From NCBI RefSeq assembly GCF_950023065.1, contig NC_088677.1, forward strand, positions 81,493,469-81,557,468: a stretch of 64,000 nucleotides of DNA, read 5' to 3'. The DNA comes from Planococcus citri (Eukaryota > Arthropoda > Insecta > Hemiptera > Pseudococcidae). Below, one piece after another: positions 1-10,870 of the stretch (within the stretch, counting starts at the first letter, position 1; every line of letters starts with the position of its first letter). A program made the translations under genes and the position numbers. The notes under the pieces were generated by a model that was not told the origin of the DNA, did no database searches, and was given only the letters and a program-made list of their open reading frames with translations.

Positions 1-2690
1 GTAGGTTTCTAAGCTGGATTGAAAGAGCATATCCTAAAACTCCTGTAACCAAAATTTTAACAACTAAAATTCACTTTTAGATATTTTTGGGAATTTTTTT
101 AAAACTCGAAAATTTAAAAAAAAACTGTTTAGAGAACGATTTTAAGGTGTTCATTTTGATTCATTCAAGAGCCTCTTGCGATTTTTTTTAATTTTCTCCG
201 GAGATTTCAAATTGCTGTGGAAGGTCACACATAATGAACTTTTGCACGTATAATTTTGGTCGATGCTTATTGAGCACCCTGTCGAGTTTTTTAGTTGATT
301 ACCACCAGGAGTGCAAGTTCGAAGTAAATTTTGGCGAACTTGCAAATTCAAGAAAATCTACTCGTGGGTAAAAATAAAATCTTCAAAACACGTAGGCCTA
401 TATCGAGTGGTTTATTGTTGAAATATGGATATGGACTCAATAGAGGGTGCCCAATAAGCACCGACCAACGTTCTAGGTACCAAAGATGATTTTTAGCCCT
501 TTCACAGCAATTTGAAATATCTAGAAAATATGTTGAAAAATCGCTGGAGGCTCCAGAATGGCCCAAAACTACTTATGTAGTTATTGATGTGCAAGAGTTT
601 AGTTAATTGAAGAATAATTATTATATTCTCATCAGTTCATTTTGGTCAAAAAAAATTATGCTTCGTGAAAAAATTTGAAAATTATAAAATTGTTTTTTAA
701 AATTTTTTGGAATTTTCAAAAAATTATCAAAATTTTGAAAAAAATGTTTTTTTTTGGTATCTTCTCGGAGGTTGATTTAACGTTCAAAAATTAAGAAAAA
801 TGACCAAAAACTTGTCAATTTTTTCAGCTTGTTTAAAATTAACAACAGTGACCCGAAAAATTCGCATTCCAAATTCTTTCTACAGTTTCAGAACCGATAA
901 CTTTCGATGTTTTGATGTAATTAATGCGAAATATTTGAAAAGAAAAAAATCTTTAAAATACAAATTTACCCAAAAAGAAACGATTTGAAAATTTTCAACT
1001 GCTCAATTGGAACCCTAAAAGTAGCCTCGCATTTGAATGGAACTGACCTAGGTCAACGCAGAATCTCAAATACCTACAGTTTGTATCTTTGGGAACTGGG
1101 TAATTTCTCCCAAAACAGGTTGTGTAGGGGCCAAAGCAGAAAAATTGCAATTTTTTCAAAACTTCCCTATCTTTGAGAAGCCATATTTCTCCTCCGGGGG
1201 CATTTCAGGAGCCAACATTTTTCTACCTGAATATTTTGCATAATAAATTGAACCAAAAATCGAAAGATATGATTTTTAAACCTGGGAAAACATTTTGAAA
1301 CGCAGTGTTGCCAATTTTTCGGTCGATTGTCAAATTCAAAAACGTAAAAAAATTTAATCATTTTATTTTTCTCGAATTATTGAAATTGACAATAATTACC
1401 AAAAAATTGGCACTACTGCGTACCAAAATATTTTCTTAATTTTTCTGAAATAATATCTTTCGATATTTTGGTACAATTAATGCGAAATACCTGAGAAAAA
1501 AATTTTAAATCATAAATTCACTCAAAAATGAGCAATTATTTAAAATTTTTTAAATTTCAACTCTTCGCAGTAGAACCTTTGAAAGTCATCTTGGATTTTT
1601 ATGTCAATAGCCTAAGTCGACGCAGAATCTCAAATATCGTGTTTTGGAATTAGGCAATTTTTCTCAAAACAGGTTGAAAGAGGCTAGAGCGAAAAAACTA
1701 CAATTTTTTTCGAAAATATTTCCTCTTTGAGCTTCCTAATCTCTCCTCCAGGAGCACCTCTGGAGCTGAAATTTTTTCCGACTAATTATCAACTCAAAGA
1801 GGAGGTCTCAACTGAATTTGGTCAGAATCCTCTCGACTTTTTTTTGCAATCCTCGTCAAATTATTTGTACGTTTATTTATTTACAAGTGAAAGGACTGAG
1901 TGGAAAGAAGCAAGGGCGATCGAGGGCCAATGCGGTCTCGGGGCCAATATTTCCAAGGACGAAACTAAATGGAGGTTTTTGAGAGGGGGAGGGTGTTTGA
2001 CTGAAAATTTGCCGACTGGCATAGGAAAAAAATACCAATTTTGCAGATTGATATCATATTCATATGACTGATCAATATTTTTACTTTTTGTTTTGGATTT
2101 TTAGGGACCCAAATGTGAATTTTTTCATCAAATTGGCCCGTGCGAAGCAAGGGTGAAAGTTTTTGAAAATTTGATTTCGAGAGGCCTTAAAACAATGATT
2201 TTTTTTTTAGGAAGTTGATTTTTTTAAAAAAATAGAACATGCCAGAGCGAAGAGAGGGCGAACATTTTTGAAAATTTGAATTTTGAGAGAACTAAAAATG
2301 ATGTTTCTAATGCAAGGAATTTATTTTTATGGATTTTGAAATTTTAGAATTTTTTAGGATGTTAATTTTGAAAAAAAAGAGAACTGGCCCAAGTGAGGGT
2401 GAAAACTCTAGAAAATTTGTATTTTGAGAGGCATTAAAAACGAAACTTTTCATGCGAGAAGTGTACTTTTTCACTTTAAAATTTTAAATGTTCAACGTGA
2501 TATTTTTTCTTTAGAAATTTCAACTTTGAAATAGATGAACTCCTCACAAAAAATAAAATCAAAATTCGAAAAAAATCAATTTTTAATTTCAAACATCAAA
2601 AAAAGTTTAAATTTGTCCAGTTGTCTTATTTTGACCTCTTTTTGACATACCTATTTCATGAAAAAGTTGATAAAAATTACTCTCATAGCA
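1..2690. repeat. AT-rich dispersed repeat block, no gene
   Basis: No frame here looks coding. Two diverged direct copies of a roughly 390-base segment lie at about 840-1230 and 1380-1770. Both contain CGCAGAATCTCAAATA, a 'CAAAACAGGTTG' block and a 'TCTCCTCC' block in the same order. From about 2120 to 2470 a shorter unit (TGAAAATTTG followed by GAGAGGC or GAGAGAAC) recurs three times at roughly 100-140-base spacing. A single CTGGAGGCTCCAG core lies near 543. The block resembles 38.2-38.4 kb. Confidence 0.6.
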
Positions 2691-2907
2691 AAAAAATTAA
2701 AATTTGTTTATTTCTTGAATTTTTTCGAATTTTGATTTTTTGTGATGAGTTTGTTTCATCGAGTAAAAAATGTTTTTCAACTTTTTCAACAGATACGTAA
2801 AAATAGGTATCAAATGGCTCAACTTCACCAATCAAAACTTTTTTTTGTGTTTTAAATCGGAAAAAATTGCATTTTTTTCGCAAACTTTAAATTTTATAAA
2901 TCGACTT
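2690..2907 (+). repeat. Dispersed repeat family A, left part
   Basis: The stretch from 'CAACTTTTTCAACAGATACG' through the TCGACTTT just before the LINE matches 45690-45830, with the same order of short blocks. It continues on the other side of the LINE at 5800. This copy is therefore the old host sequence into which the LINE inserted. Confidence 0.6.
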
Positions 2908-3096
2908 TGCGACATGCCCATCAGAAGATACAGAAATTGCCGCTGGTGTTCCACAAGGCAGTGTGCTGGGACCTAGGTATACTCTTTCTTCTTTTCACAA
3001 GTGACTTCCTAGTTACTGATGATACTATCACCATGCTGTTTGCAGATGACTCTGGTGTCATTGCATGTGATGATAATTATGAGAAAGCTGTAAGTT

Positions 3097-4499
3097 CCCG
3101 ATTGACAATTGAATGTGCGTAACGCATACTGCCTTAAGCATACCGATCGGCACACAGAATCGGCACACGTACTGCAGGCAGAACGCCTACTGATCAACAG
3201 TACCGGTTTTTCAGTAGAAAAACGTTTTGCGTTCTGTGTACCGAAAATCAACATGCAGAACATGGCAGATTCAGTTTGCGTTTAGGTTTGCGTATTGCTG
3301 GCGTAACGCGTTCGCTAAACCCTTGAATTCTATTGGTCCATACTTTACCACCTCTCCAAAAAAATAAATAAAATAACCGTTTTTTATCACGTTTTCTTAA
3401 CAATATGATAAGAGTTAATTTGTGAGCTCGCAGTTTGTGTTTTTAGAAAAGTATTTTATGTGCTTGTTTTTTGGTTAATTGTTACTTAATGTCAGATGAA
3501 GAACTACTTCCGGCTAAAGTTCTAGATAAGGGAAGTATACTACGCATACGCCAGGAATGTAAACAACATCAGAACGTATGTATGCATACAATCTTACATG
3601 TAATAACTGCAATTTTTTCGATTGTTCGCGGGTTCGGGTGAATTTTTAAGTAGTTTCGAGCTATAGACAATGAAATTTCCTATTGATTGATGTTAAATTT
3701 TTGTTATTTCGCGAAAAATTGACGATTTTATGAATACTTCTATTATCCGATTTTTTTCATACTATTGTGTCAACTTAAACTAAAAATACTCGAAATCTTC
3801 AGTAAACACACAGGTATTTTAATATAGCAAAATGTTTGTAATTTCATCGTCTTTAAAATGGGTGTTTATTGAAAGCTCTACATGCAACCGTTCAAAAGTT
3901 GTAGAAGTTTAAAGTTGCGAAAACAATGCAAAAACCAACCGCGGATGGTAAGTATTGAACTTTGAACTAGAATTACTCAAAATTTTCAACGAACACATAG
4001 GTATATTAATACAGCAAAACGTTCGTTAATTTATCCTTTTTAAAACGAGTCTTTACCGAAAGCTCTATCTTCTACCGTTCAAAAATTCTTGAAGATCAAA
4101 GTTGCGGAAAGTGTTCAAATTGTGCTATCACTGTTATCAGTCACTTAGTGTAATATGCATGCAATACAGTACAGGGAGCTTAAATATCACTTTGCGTTTA
4201 CGCCTGCGTTCGGCATACAAACCGCTCGCGCTTATTTAAGTTTACTCATACGCATGCAGTCAGTATACGAACCGCATACGATACGCGCTCCATGGTGTGA
4301 TTGAAACATCAGCATCCACATTGTCTCAACTCTATAATATCTGCCCGCGTTCGGTAAGCGAAACGCAAACGTTCCGCAGAATGTCCACACTAGGCGAGTG
4401 AGCGTTTCAGTACGCGTATTTGCCGAAATTTGTCCAACTTTCGGCATACGCGTTTTGATGGCGTTTTTTTTTAAATACGCACACTCATTGTCAATCGGG
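3097..4499. mobile_element. Non-autonomous DNA transposon, 1.4 kb, CCCGATTGACAAT termini
   Basis: Terminal inverted repeats of about 23 bases are at 3097-3120 and 4477-4499 (CCCGATTGACAAT, then GA(A/G)TGTGCGT). The subterminal 200-300 bases on both sides are unusually GC-rich and full of GCGTAACGC- and GCATACG-like words. The interior holds a tandem duplication of about 185 bases (roughly 3778-3950 and 3963-4115). No transposase frame is present. Removing the element plus one TT restores the LINE frame (EKAVSCLQTAV), so the target duplication is apparently just TT. I could not assign a superfamily: the CCC ends recall piggyBac, but the TTAA site is absent. Confidence 0.8.
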
Positions 4500-5004
4500 T
4501 TGTCTTCAAACAGCTGTACATAAACAATATTGTTGACTGGGCCAGAAAATGGAAGATCCAGCTGAATGAAAATAAATCTGTACAGGTAGATTTTGCACTC
4601 CGCAAGCACGGATATGTTCCTACTATCATCAACAGCAAACCAGTTGCTGTGGCACAGCACACCGGCTACTTGGGCTTAAGTACACCTAGATTGTAAGCTG
4701 AATTGGCAAGAACACGTTAGGAAAAAATGTGACCATAAATGAACCTACAATTTCGAAAATTTCAATGGTTAATTGGAAGTAATTAAAAATTGAGCTTAAC
4801 CAACAAGAGGCTTATTTACAAACCCATATTTCTTCCTGCATGGCCATATGGATGTGAAATTTGGGGTGTCACAAAAAAGTCAAATCACCTTGTCATCGAG
4901 CGTTTTCAAAATAAGTTCATGAGAGCCATAACTAAGGCTCCTTGGTTTGTCTCAAATGAACAACTTTGAAGTGACCTCTGGCTCGAACCAGTGGACATAA
5001 TTAT

Positions 5005-5511
5005 TAGTGGTGGGATATTATCGATATTTATCGATATATATCGATATTTGCCGCCGTCGATACATATCAATATTTTAAATCCGATAATCGATTATAGGAA
5101 AATTTTTAAAAATTATGCAAAAATCCCGTAAATAAATTGTGCGAGGTGTCTTTTTGCTCTTTTTGAGCATTTTCAGACTCTTTTAGTGTAAAATAGTGAT
5201 TATCACAGCTATTAATGGTAGCCATGGGCCATATCTGTAGAATGATGAAATGTTGACATTACGTCATCAATGTCATCATTATTTTAAAAAGCGCCAAATG
5301 GGTAGCTAGATACTGAAAAAGCAAAAAGTAAGGAATAGAAACAGCTTAGAGATGACTCAGTTTCTCTTTTCATCAAAAATCAGCTGTTTTTATATTTATG
5401 GTCTTTTTATGAACGTCAAAAACATCCGATATATATCGATATTATCAATATGAAACCTCCGATATTTTGACGATATCGATATCCCGAAATATCGATAATA
5501 TCCCATCACTA
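5005..5511. mobile_element. hAT-type MITE, 507 bp
   Basis: The ends are TAGTGGTGGGATATTATCGA and, as reverse complement of the right end, TAGTGATGGGATATTATCGA. These match the C/TAGNGNTGGGA style of hAT termini. It is flanked by a perfect 8-base duplication ATAATTAT (4997-5004, 5512-5519), the length expected for hAT. The subterminal sequence is dominated by repeated ATCGATA words. There is no coding capacity. It interrupts the LINE near its C-terminus and is younger than the LINE. Confidence 0.92.
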
Positions 5512-5799
5512 ATAATTATTCACCAAAAAGCGAACGCATAAGTATGTGAACAGGCTCCATAAACACCCGAATTGTGAGGCTGTGATTCTTTTAGACCAAA
5601 GTGATGACACAAGGAGGCTGAGCAGACTCCACACGTTGGACCTTATCAACCTCTAAGTGCACTACGCAAATTACTGTAAATTAAATATAATTTTTAAATA
5701 GTGTTGTAAATAGCTTTGATAATTTTAGGTTTTTGATTCTTGTATCAGTTCCGTAAATAAATAATTAAAAAAAAAAAAAAAAAAAAAAGACTGCGACAT

Positions 5800-6480
5800 A
5801 GTATACCATCTCAATTTTTTAATGTACATAAACCGTAAACGTATGTTGTTCAGCATGAAAAGTTGTCCATATAATATTTTTTTTTCAGAATTTTTGAGAG
5901 TCAGAACGATGTGAAAACTACATTTTGAAACTTTTTGAGCTAACTTTTTGTACGAAAAAAAGTGGCAACACTGATTTTTATGATATCACCTAAAGAGCTT
6001 TAATACATATCACCAAAAAGCCTTTCAAAACCACTAACTATGGGAAAATGTTCCATTTTGGTAGGTATCGCGGTTATCGAGTAACCCATTGCTGAAATTG
6101 ATGATATTTTAGATTCACTGAAAACTTTGACACCCCCTGGCTGCTGTTAAAAATGGGCTAGAGGGCTGCGATTTGCGCCATTGGTCATCCCTTCGGAAGG
6201 TCTTTCCACAGGAAAAATTTCAAAAAAATCATCGAACCGATCCTACCACTTCTTGGTCGAATTGACGTGGAATGACCCTAAAAAAACAAGTTTTTCTTTC
6301 ACCACAGGTCTTTTTTTTGCTTGGCTGGCCCAATTAAAAATAGTGGGCTCGTGGCCAAACTGCCCCCTTTGCTCCCCCCCTCTCGACGACCCTGACTTTG
6401 AATCGAGGAAACCTGATCATTATTTTCAATTCTGTGTCAACTATTTCCTTCCTCTCAAAAAAGGGCCTTGATGTCATAAA
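5800..6480 (+). repeat. Dispersed repeat family A, right part
   Basis: The order of blocks is: TCTCAATTTTTTAA, CAGCATGAAAAGTTGTCC, AAAAAGTGGCAACACTG, CCATTTTGGTAGGTATCGCG, CTGAAAACTTTGACACCCCC, GGCTAGAGGGCTGC, then TTGACGTGGAATGACC. The same order recurs at 50.7-51.07 kb (plus) and, reversed, at 43.84-44.3 and 37.0-37.2 kb. No transposon ends or coding frame were found. The 96-residue frame at 6181-6471 is a by-product. Confidence 0.65.
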
Positions 6481-7895
6481 ATCACTTTTATAATGAAAAT
6501 CGTAAATATTTCACTTTTTTTCACTCTTTCAAAATTGATCAAATCCCTCCCCCCCTCCTAGCACTCTTCCACCCTTCGTTGATAAAGCTAAAATAGGTCT
6601 ACCTACTCAAAGTGTAGAACATTTGGGAATTTATTCAGTCGTTTTCAACTGTTTAATAGGTATAGATTTGCTTTTAATGAAGACTGTCGTGCTATTTTCT
6701 AACGAATATCCAAATGAGTGAATAATTAAGATTGGTCGATTGATCAGTGAACCGATCGACCAATCAATCATTCGAAAGTTATATTAATTTTTTTTTCTAA
6801 ATACAAATAAACATACCGGCATTGTGAAGTCGAACGTCGAAGATACATCAAATTAATCGTTAATTGAATATCGCATCTCCTCCAGTCAGCTAGTCACAGC
6901 ACAGACGAATCCTCGGATAGAAATCACTGTTGATGCAAGCGAACAATGATAAGTGCAAATGAAAATGAAAACGTTCACGATACACACCGATTCAAAGAAG
7001 GAGAAAAAAATACACGAGAATATGTTTGCAAAAAAAGATGAAAAATAAAGTATAAATGTCGCGAAATCACCGATACGAGTACAGAGATGAAAAAAAAAAA
7101 TAGCGAACGATTTCGACGATCTCCAGGAGGGAGGAAAAATGACGATGAAGAAGACACTAGTAAATAAATCAAACTTTCATTTTCCGATCGTAATTAAAGA
7201 ATAAATTTACGAGCGCGACGTCGTCGTACGAGATACGTACACAGTTGGCGTCGTGCTGGAGAAACCCGCGCGTGGCCGGTTATAGAGAGCGTAGTTTTGA
7301 TACTGGAGCCGGGTACCATAATCCGTAACTGACGATCTATGGTATAGTAGAGTACCCCAGGACGGCTGCTGGCGCTTGATTTGGACGTGGTGGTGGTGGT
7401 GGTGGTGCAGAAGAGCGGCGTATTGTGATTGTACACTACACGGTGTGCTGGTCGTCGTTCGTCGTTCGTCGCTCGACGTCTGCAATTCTCCATCACCATC
7501 TCCAGCAGCAACGGCAGCAATACAAACGGAAATGAAATGAGTAACGGACCATGAACAAAAATTTATTCACGGTACAGTCAACTTACTAGAGGCGCGCCGA
7601 GACGACCAAAAAGAAGAGAGAAAAACATAGGTACTGAAAACTACGCGAGCCAGAGCCAACTCCAGCAAGCTGCCATGGTAGACCGCAAAAAGACACTAGT
7701 GTATTTTAGGATACCTATACAATAATGCGTATATGAAGATTGGTGATATTGGACTGGAGCGTGATGGAGCTGGTAGATTCGTCTTTGGTTTTTACTACCA
7801 TGCTGCATACAAATACAATTGCGGTTTTGAGTAATTTATTGTATCTTTACCGCGTCTGCGATCTCATTGGCCCAGTGTCCTACAAGTTTTTAAAT

Positions 7896-7928
<33 letters not shown>

Positions 7929-8480
7929 ACGGATTTGGGTGAGATGTTAATCAAGCAGATTGAAATTGGAAAATAGCTGGTTTCGAGGCAAATGCCACTG
8001 TAGAGAGTGAAGCCTGAGTGACTGACGACTGGAGAGAGCTAACTATGTTGGGATTGTCTGTGTAGTTATTTGTATCATGATGAACACGATGAACAAGATA
8101 CCAATGATACCAGACACCTAATTTATGGAGATTTGCACCTGTTGTAGTATGCTTACATTTGTGCGAATGCTTGTTTCAGTGCACTGATTTCATTAACAGA
8201 CGTACGCGAGCATTAACGTGGGAACTGTCACAGGTGATAGTTGTCAATCAAAACAAACATTTCTCCAGTTCTCTATTCATTTTATTCTGGCATCTGACGA
8301 AGGAATAATTGCACCTCTCCTTCCCTCTCACGATGATCCTCCAAGACAACATTTTGCTTGAAGAGGATATTCTAAGGAATATTTTAAAGAAAATTTGCCA
8401 AACAAAAATTGGCGTTACTGGCAAAATGGCGGCCATTTTGATAGACAGGTCAGTCGAAATCACAGATTTTTGCTACGAAA
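6480..8480. other. Low-repeat region with a CpG-rich segment (possible distal promoter/5' exon)
   Basis: The sequence lacks the simple words that fill the neighbouring regions. From about 6800 to 7700 it becomes richer in G+C and CpG (CGCGCGTGG, GAGGCGCGCCGAGACG), with a (GGT)n run near 7387 and repeated CGTCGTTCGTCG near 7450. This looks like a promoter or untranslated first exon. All three forward frames stay open over about 7480-7550, but none shows a recognisable protein. Possible donors occur (for example GTGAGA at 7937), yet no acceptor partner could be proved. No gene is called. Confidence 0.4.
7895..7933. repeat. GGAT/GGAC tetranucleotide microsatellite
   Basis: About nine units of GGAT with two GGAC variants near the ends. 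Confidence 0.95.
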
Positions 8481-8639
8481 TTTTTTGAACTGGACAAAAC
8501 TAGATCGAAAAAGAACGTGAAAATTCATCACCAGCCAAAACTTCAAATGCCAAAGTGCATTTTTCGAGTTTTGGTGAATTTTTGAAAATCAAAGGCCAAA
8601 AATGAGAAAAAAATCAAAATGTTACCAAATTGACCTAGA

Positions 8640-10870
8640 AAACTGAAATTTTGGTGTATACCCTATTTTCGACCTGCCAAATCGATTGCAAACAAATTCA
8701 AACCGTTTTGAGCAGCTCTGGAGCCTCCAGCAGACTTTCAAAACTTGAAATTTCCACACAATTTTATCAAATGAAGTTGGAAATTCGAAATTTACGCTGC
8801 ACTCCAACTAAAACACGCTATCAAGTCGACTGCTGGTGAGTTTAAGTCACTTTGGAGCATCCAGCAGATTTTTGAAATCTAAAACTTTCATAAAATTTCA
8901 TTAAATGCAGTTGGAAAGCCGAAATTCATTCCGTAAACTAATTTTAATACCATATGAAGTCGACTGTAGGTAAATTTTAAGTCGTTTTGGAGCCTCCAGT
9001 GACCTTTTGGAAATTACTGGAGCCTCCAGTAAATTATCCAAACTTGAAATTTTCACAAAATTTCATCAAGTGAAGTTGGAAATCCGAAATTTACGCTGCA
9101 CTCCAACTTCAACACGTTATTGAGTTGACTTCTGGCAAGTTTAAGACATTTTGGAGCCTCCAGTAAGTTTTTGAAACTTACTATTTCCACAAAATTTCAT
9201 CAAATGGAGTTGAAAAGCCGAAATTCATCTTTGTAAACCAATTTTAATACTCTATGAAGTCGACTGCAGATAGATTCCAAGTCGTTTAGGAGCCTCCAGC
9301 AACTTTTTGGAGAATACTGGAGCCTCCAGTAAATTTTTGAAACTTGAAATTTCCTCAAAATTTTGTCAAATGATGTTGGAAATCCGAAATTCACGCTGCA
9401 CTCCGACTTGAAAACGCTATTGTTGATTGCTTGCGAGTTTAAAACATTTTGGAGCCTCCAGTAGATTTTTGAAACTTACTATTTCCACAAAATTTCATCA
9501 AATGCAGTTGAAAAGCCGAAATTCATTTCTGTAAACCAATTTTAAAGCTCTATGAAGTCCACTGCAGATAGCTTTCAAGTCATTTTGGAGCCTCCAGTAA
9601 TTTTTTGGAAATTACTGGAACCTCCAGGAAATTTTCTAAACTCGAAATTTTCACACAATTTCATCAAATGAAGTTGGAAATCCGAAATTTACGCTGCTTT
9701 CCAACTTGAACAGGCTATTAAGTCGAATGCTGGCGAGTTTGAGTCATTTTGGAGCCTCCAGTAGATTTTTGAACCTTGAAATTTCCACAATATTTCATTT
9801 AATGCAGTTGAAAAGTAGAAATTCATTCTGTTAACTAATTTAAATACATTATAAAGTCGACTGCAGGTAGATTTCAATTCGTTTTGGAGCCTCCAGCAAC
9901 TTTTTGGAAATTACTGGAGCCTCCAGTAAATTTTCTAAACTCGAAATTTTCACACAATTTCATCAAATGAAGTCGGAAATCCGAAATTTACGCTGCACTC
10001 CGACTTGAAAACGCAATTGTCGACGGCTTGCAAGTTTAAGACACTTTGGAGGCTCCAGTAGATTTTTGAAACTTGAAATGTCCACAAAATTTCATTGAAT
10101 GCTGCTGGAAAGCCGAATTTCATTCTGTTAACTAATATAAATACTCTGTAAAGTCGACTGCAGGTAGATTTCAAGTCGTTTTGGAGCCTCCAGCGACTTT
10201 TTGGAAATTACTGGAGCCTCCAGTAAATTTTTCAATTCTCGAAATTGCGATGTAATTTCATCAACTGAAGTTGGAAATCCGAAATTCACGCCGTAGCCAC
10301 GCTATTAATCAAGTCGACTGCTGGCGAGTTCATGTCATTTTGGAGCCTCCAGTAGATTTCTGAAACCTGAAATTTCCACAAAATTTCATTAAAGACAGCT
10401 GGAAATCCGAATTTTACTTTGTAGACTAATTTTAATACTCTATGCAATCGACTGCAGGTAGATTTCAAGTCGTTTTGGAGCCTCCAGCGACTTTTTGGAA
10501 ATTACTGGAGCCTCCAGTAAATTTTTCAATGCTCGAAATTTCGATATAATTTCATCAACTGAAGTTTGAAATCCGAAGTTCACGCCATAGACACGCTATC
10601 AAGTCGACTGCAGGCGAGTTTATGCCATTTTGGAGCCTCCAGTAGATTTTTGAAACTTGAAATTTCCATAAAATTTTATTAAAGGCGGTTGGAAATCCGA
10701 ATTTTACTCTGTGGACCAAGTTTAATACTCTATGAAGTTGACTGCAGGTAGATTTCAAGTCGTTTTGGAGCCTCCAGCGATTTTTTCGAAATTACATGGA
10801 TACTGGAGCTTCCAGTACATTATTTAAATTTGAAGTTTCTACAAAATTTCATCAAATCAAACCAACAATT
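8640..10870. repeat. Tandem satellite, period about 297 bp, CTGGAGCCTCCAG core
   Basis: The block TTTTGGAGCCTCCAGTAGAT recurs at about 8852, 9151, 9450, 9750, 10047, 10341 and 10631, giving a spacing near 297 bases. Each period is a dimer of two related halves. Each half contains the near-palindrome CTGGAGCCTCCAG, an AAATTTC(C/A)ACA block, 'TTTCATCAAATG' and 'AAGTCGACTGC'. The short minus-strand frames seen in each unit are repeat translations, not genes. Related copies occur at 34.8-36.3 and 44.7-45.5 kb. Confidence 0.9.

Larger units (their letters stand above)
2918..5656 (+). pseudogene. Reverse transcriptase remnant of jockey-type ORF2
   Basis: The first piece (2918-3096) reads AAGVPQGSVLGP, then MLFADDSG, the catalytic FADD motif, then EKAV. 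After the 3097-4499 insertion it continues as CLQTAV, shifts frame, and reads VDWARKWKIQLNENKS and HTGYLGL (4519-4694). Stops follow near 4695. Later pieces include LPAWPYGCEIWG and NKFMRAITKAPW. After the second insertion the C-terminus reads KYVNRLHKHPNCEAV and DTRRLSRLHTLDLINL, with a stop at 5654-5656. The pieces match the thumb/connection and tail of jockey-group ORF2 proteins. The 5' truncation, frameshifts, internal stops and two insertions make it non-functional. Confidence 0.85.
2916..5788 (+). mobile_element. 5'-truncated jockey-type non-LTR retrotransposon, split by two DNA elements
   Basis: The element starts inside the reverse transcriptase and ends in a poly-A run at 5767-5788. 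It is flanked by the target-site duplication TGCGACAT (2908-2915 and 5792-5799). The related repeat at 45.8 kb gives the approximate empty site. Without the insertions at 3097-4499 and 5005-5511 (with their duplications) about 955 bases of LINE remain. Because the RT is cut off upstream of the motif with GVPQGSVLGP, this is a dead-on-arrival copy. The jockey-like assignment rests on the RT motifs and on the ORF2 C-terminus. Confidence 0.88.

Noticed and set aside
3097..4499. piggyBac-type element
   Set aside because: CCC termini fit, but the flanks are AGTT/TTGT instead of TTAA and no transposase is present.
7194..7520. Overlapping 108- and 92-residue minus-strand frames with poly-Thr or poly-His
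   Set aside because: They come from the (GGT)n run in the CpG-rich segment; composition-driven and not supported by splice sites or motifs.
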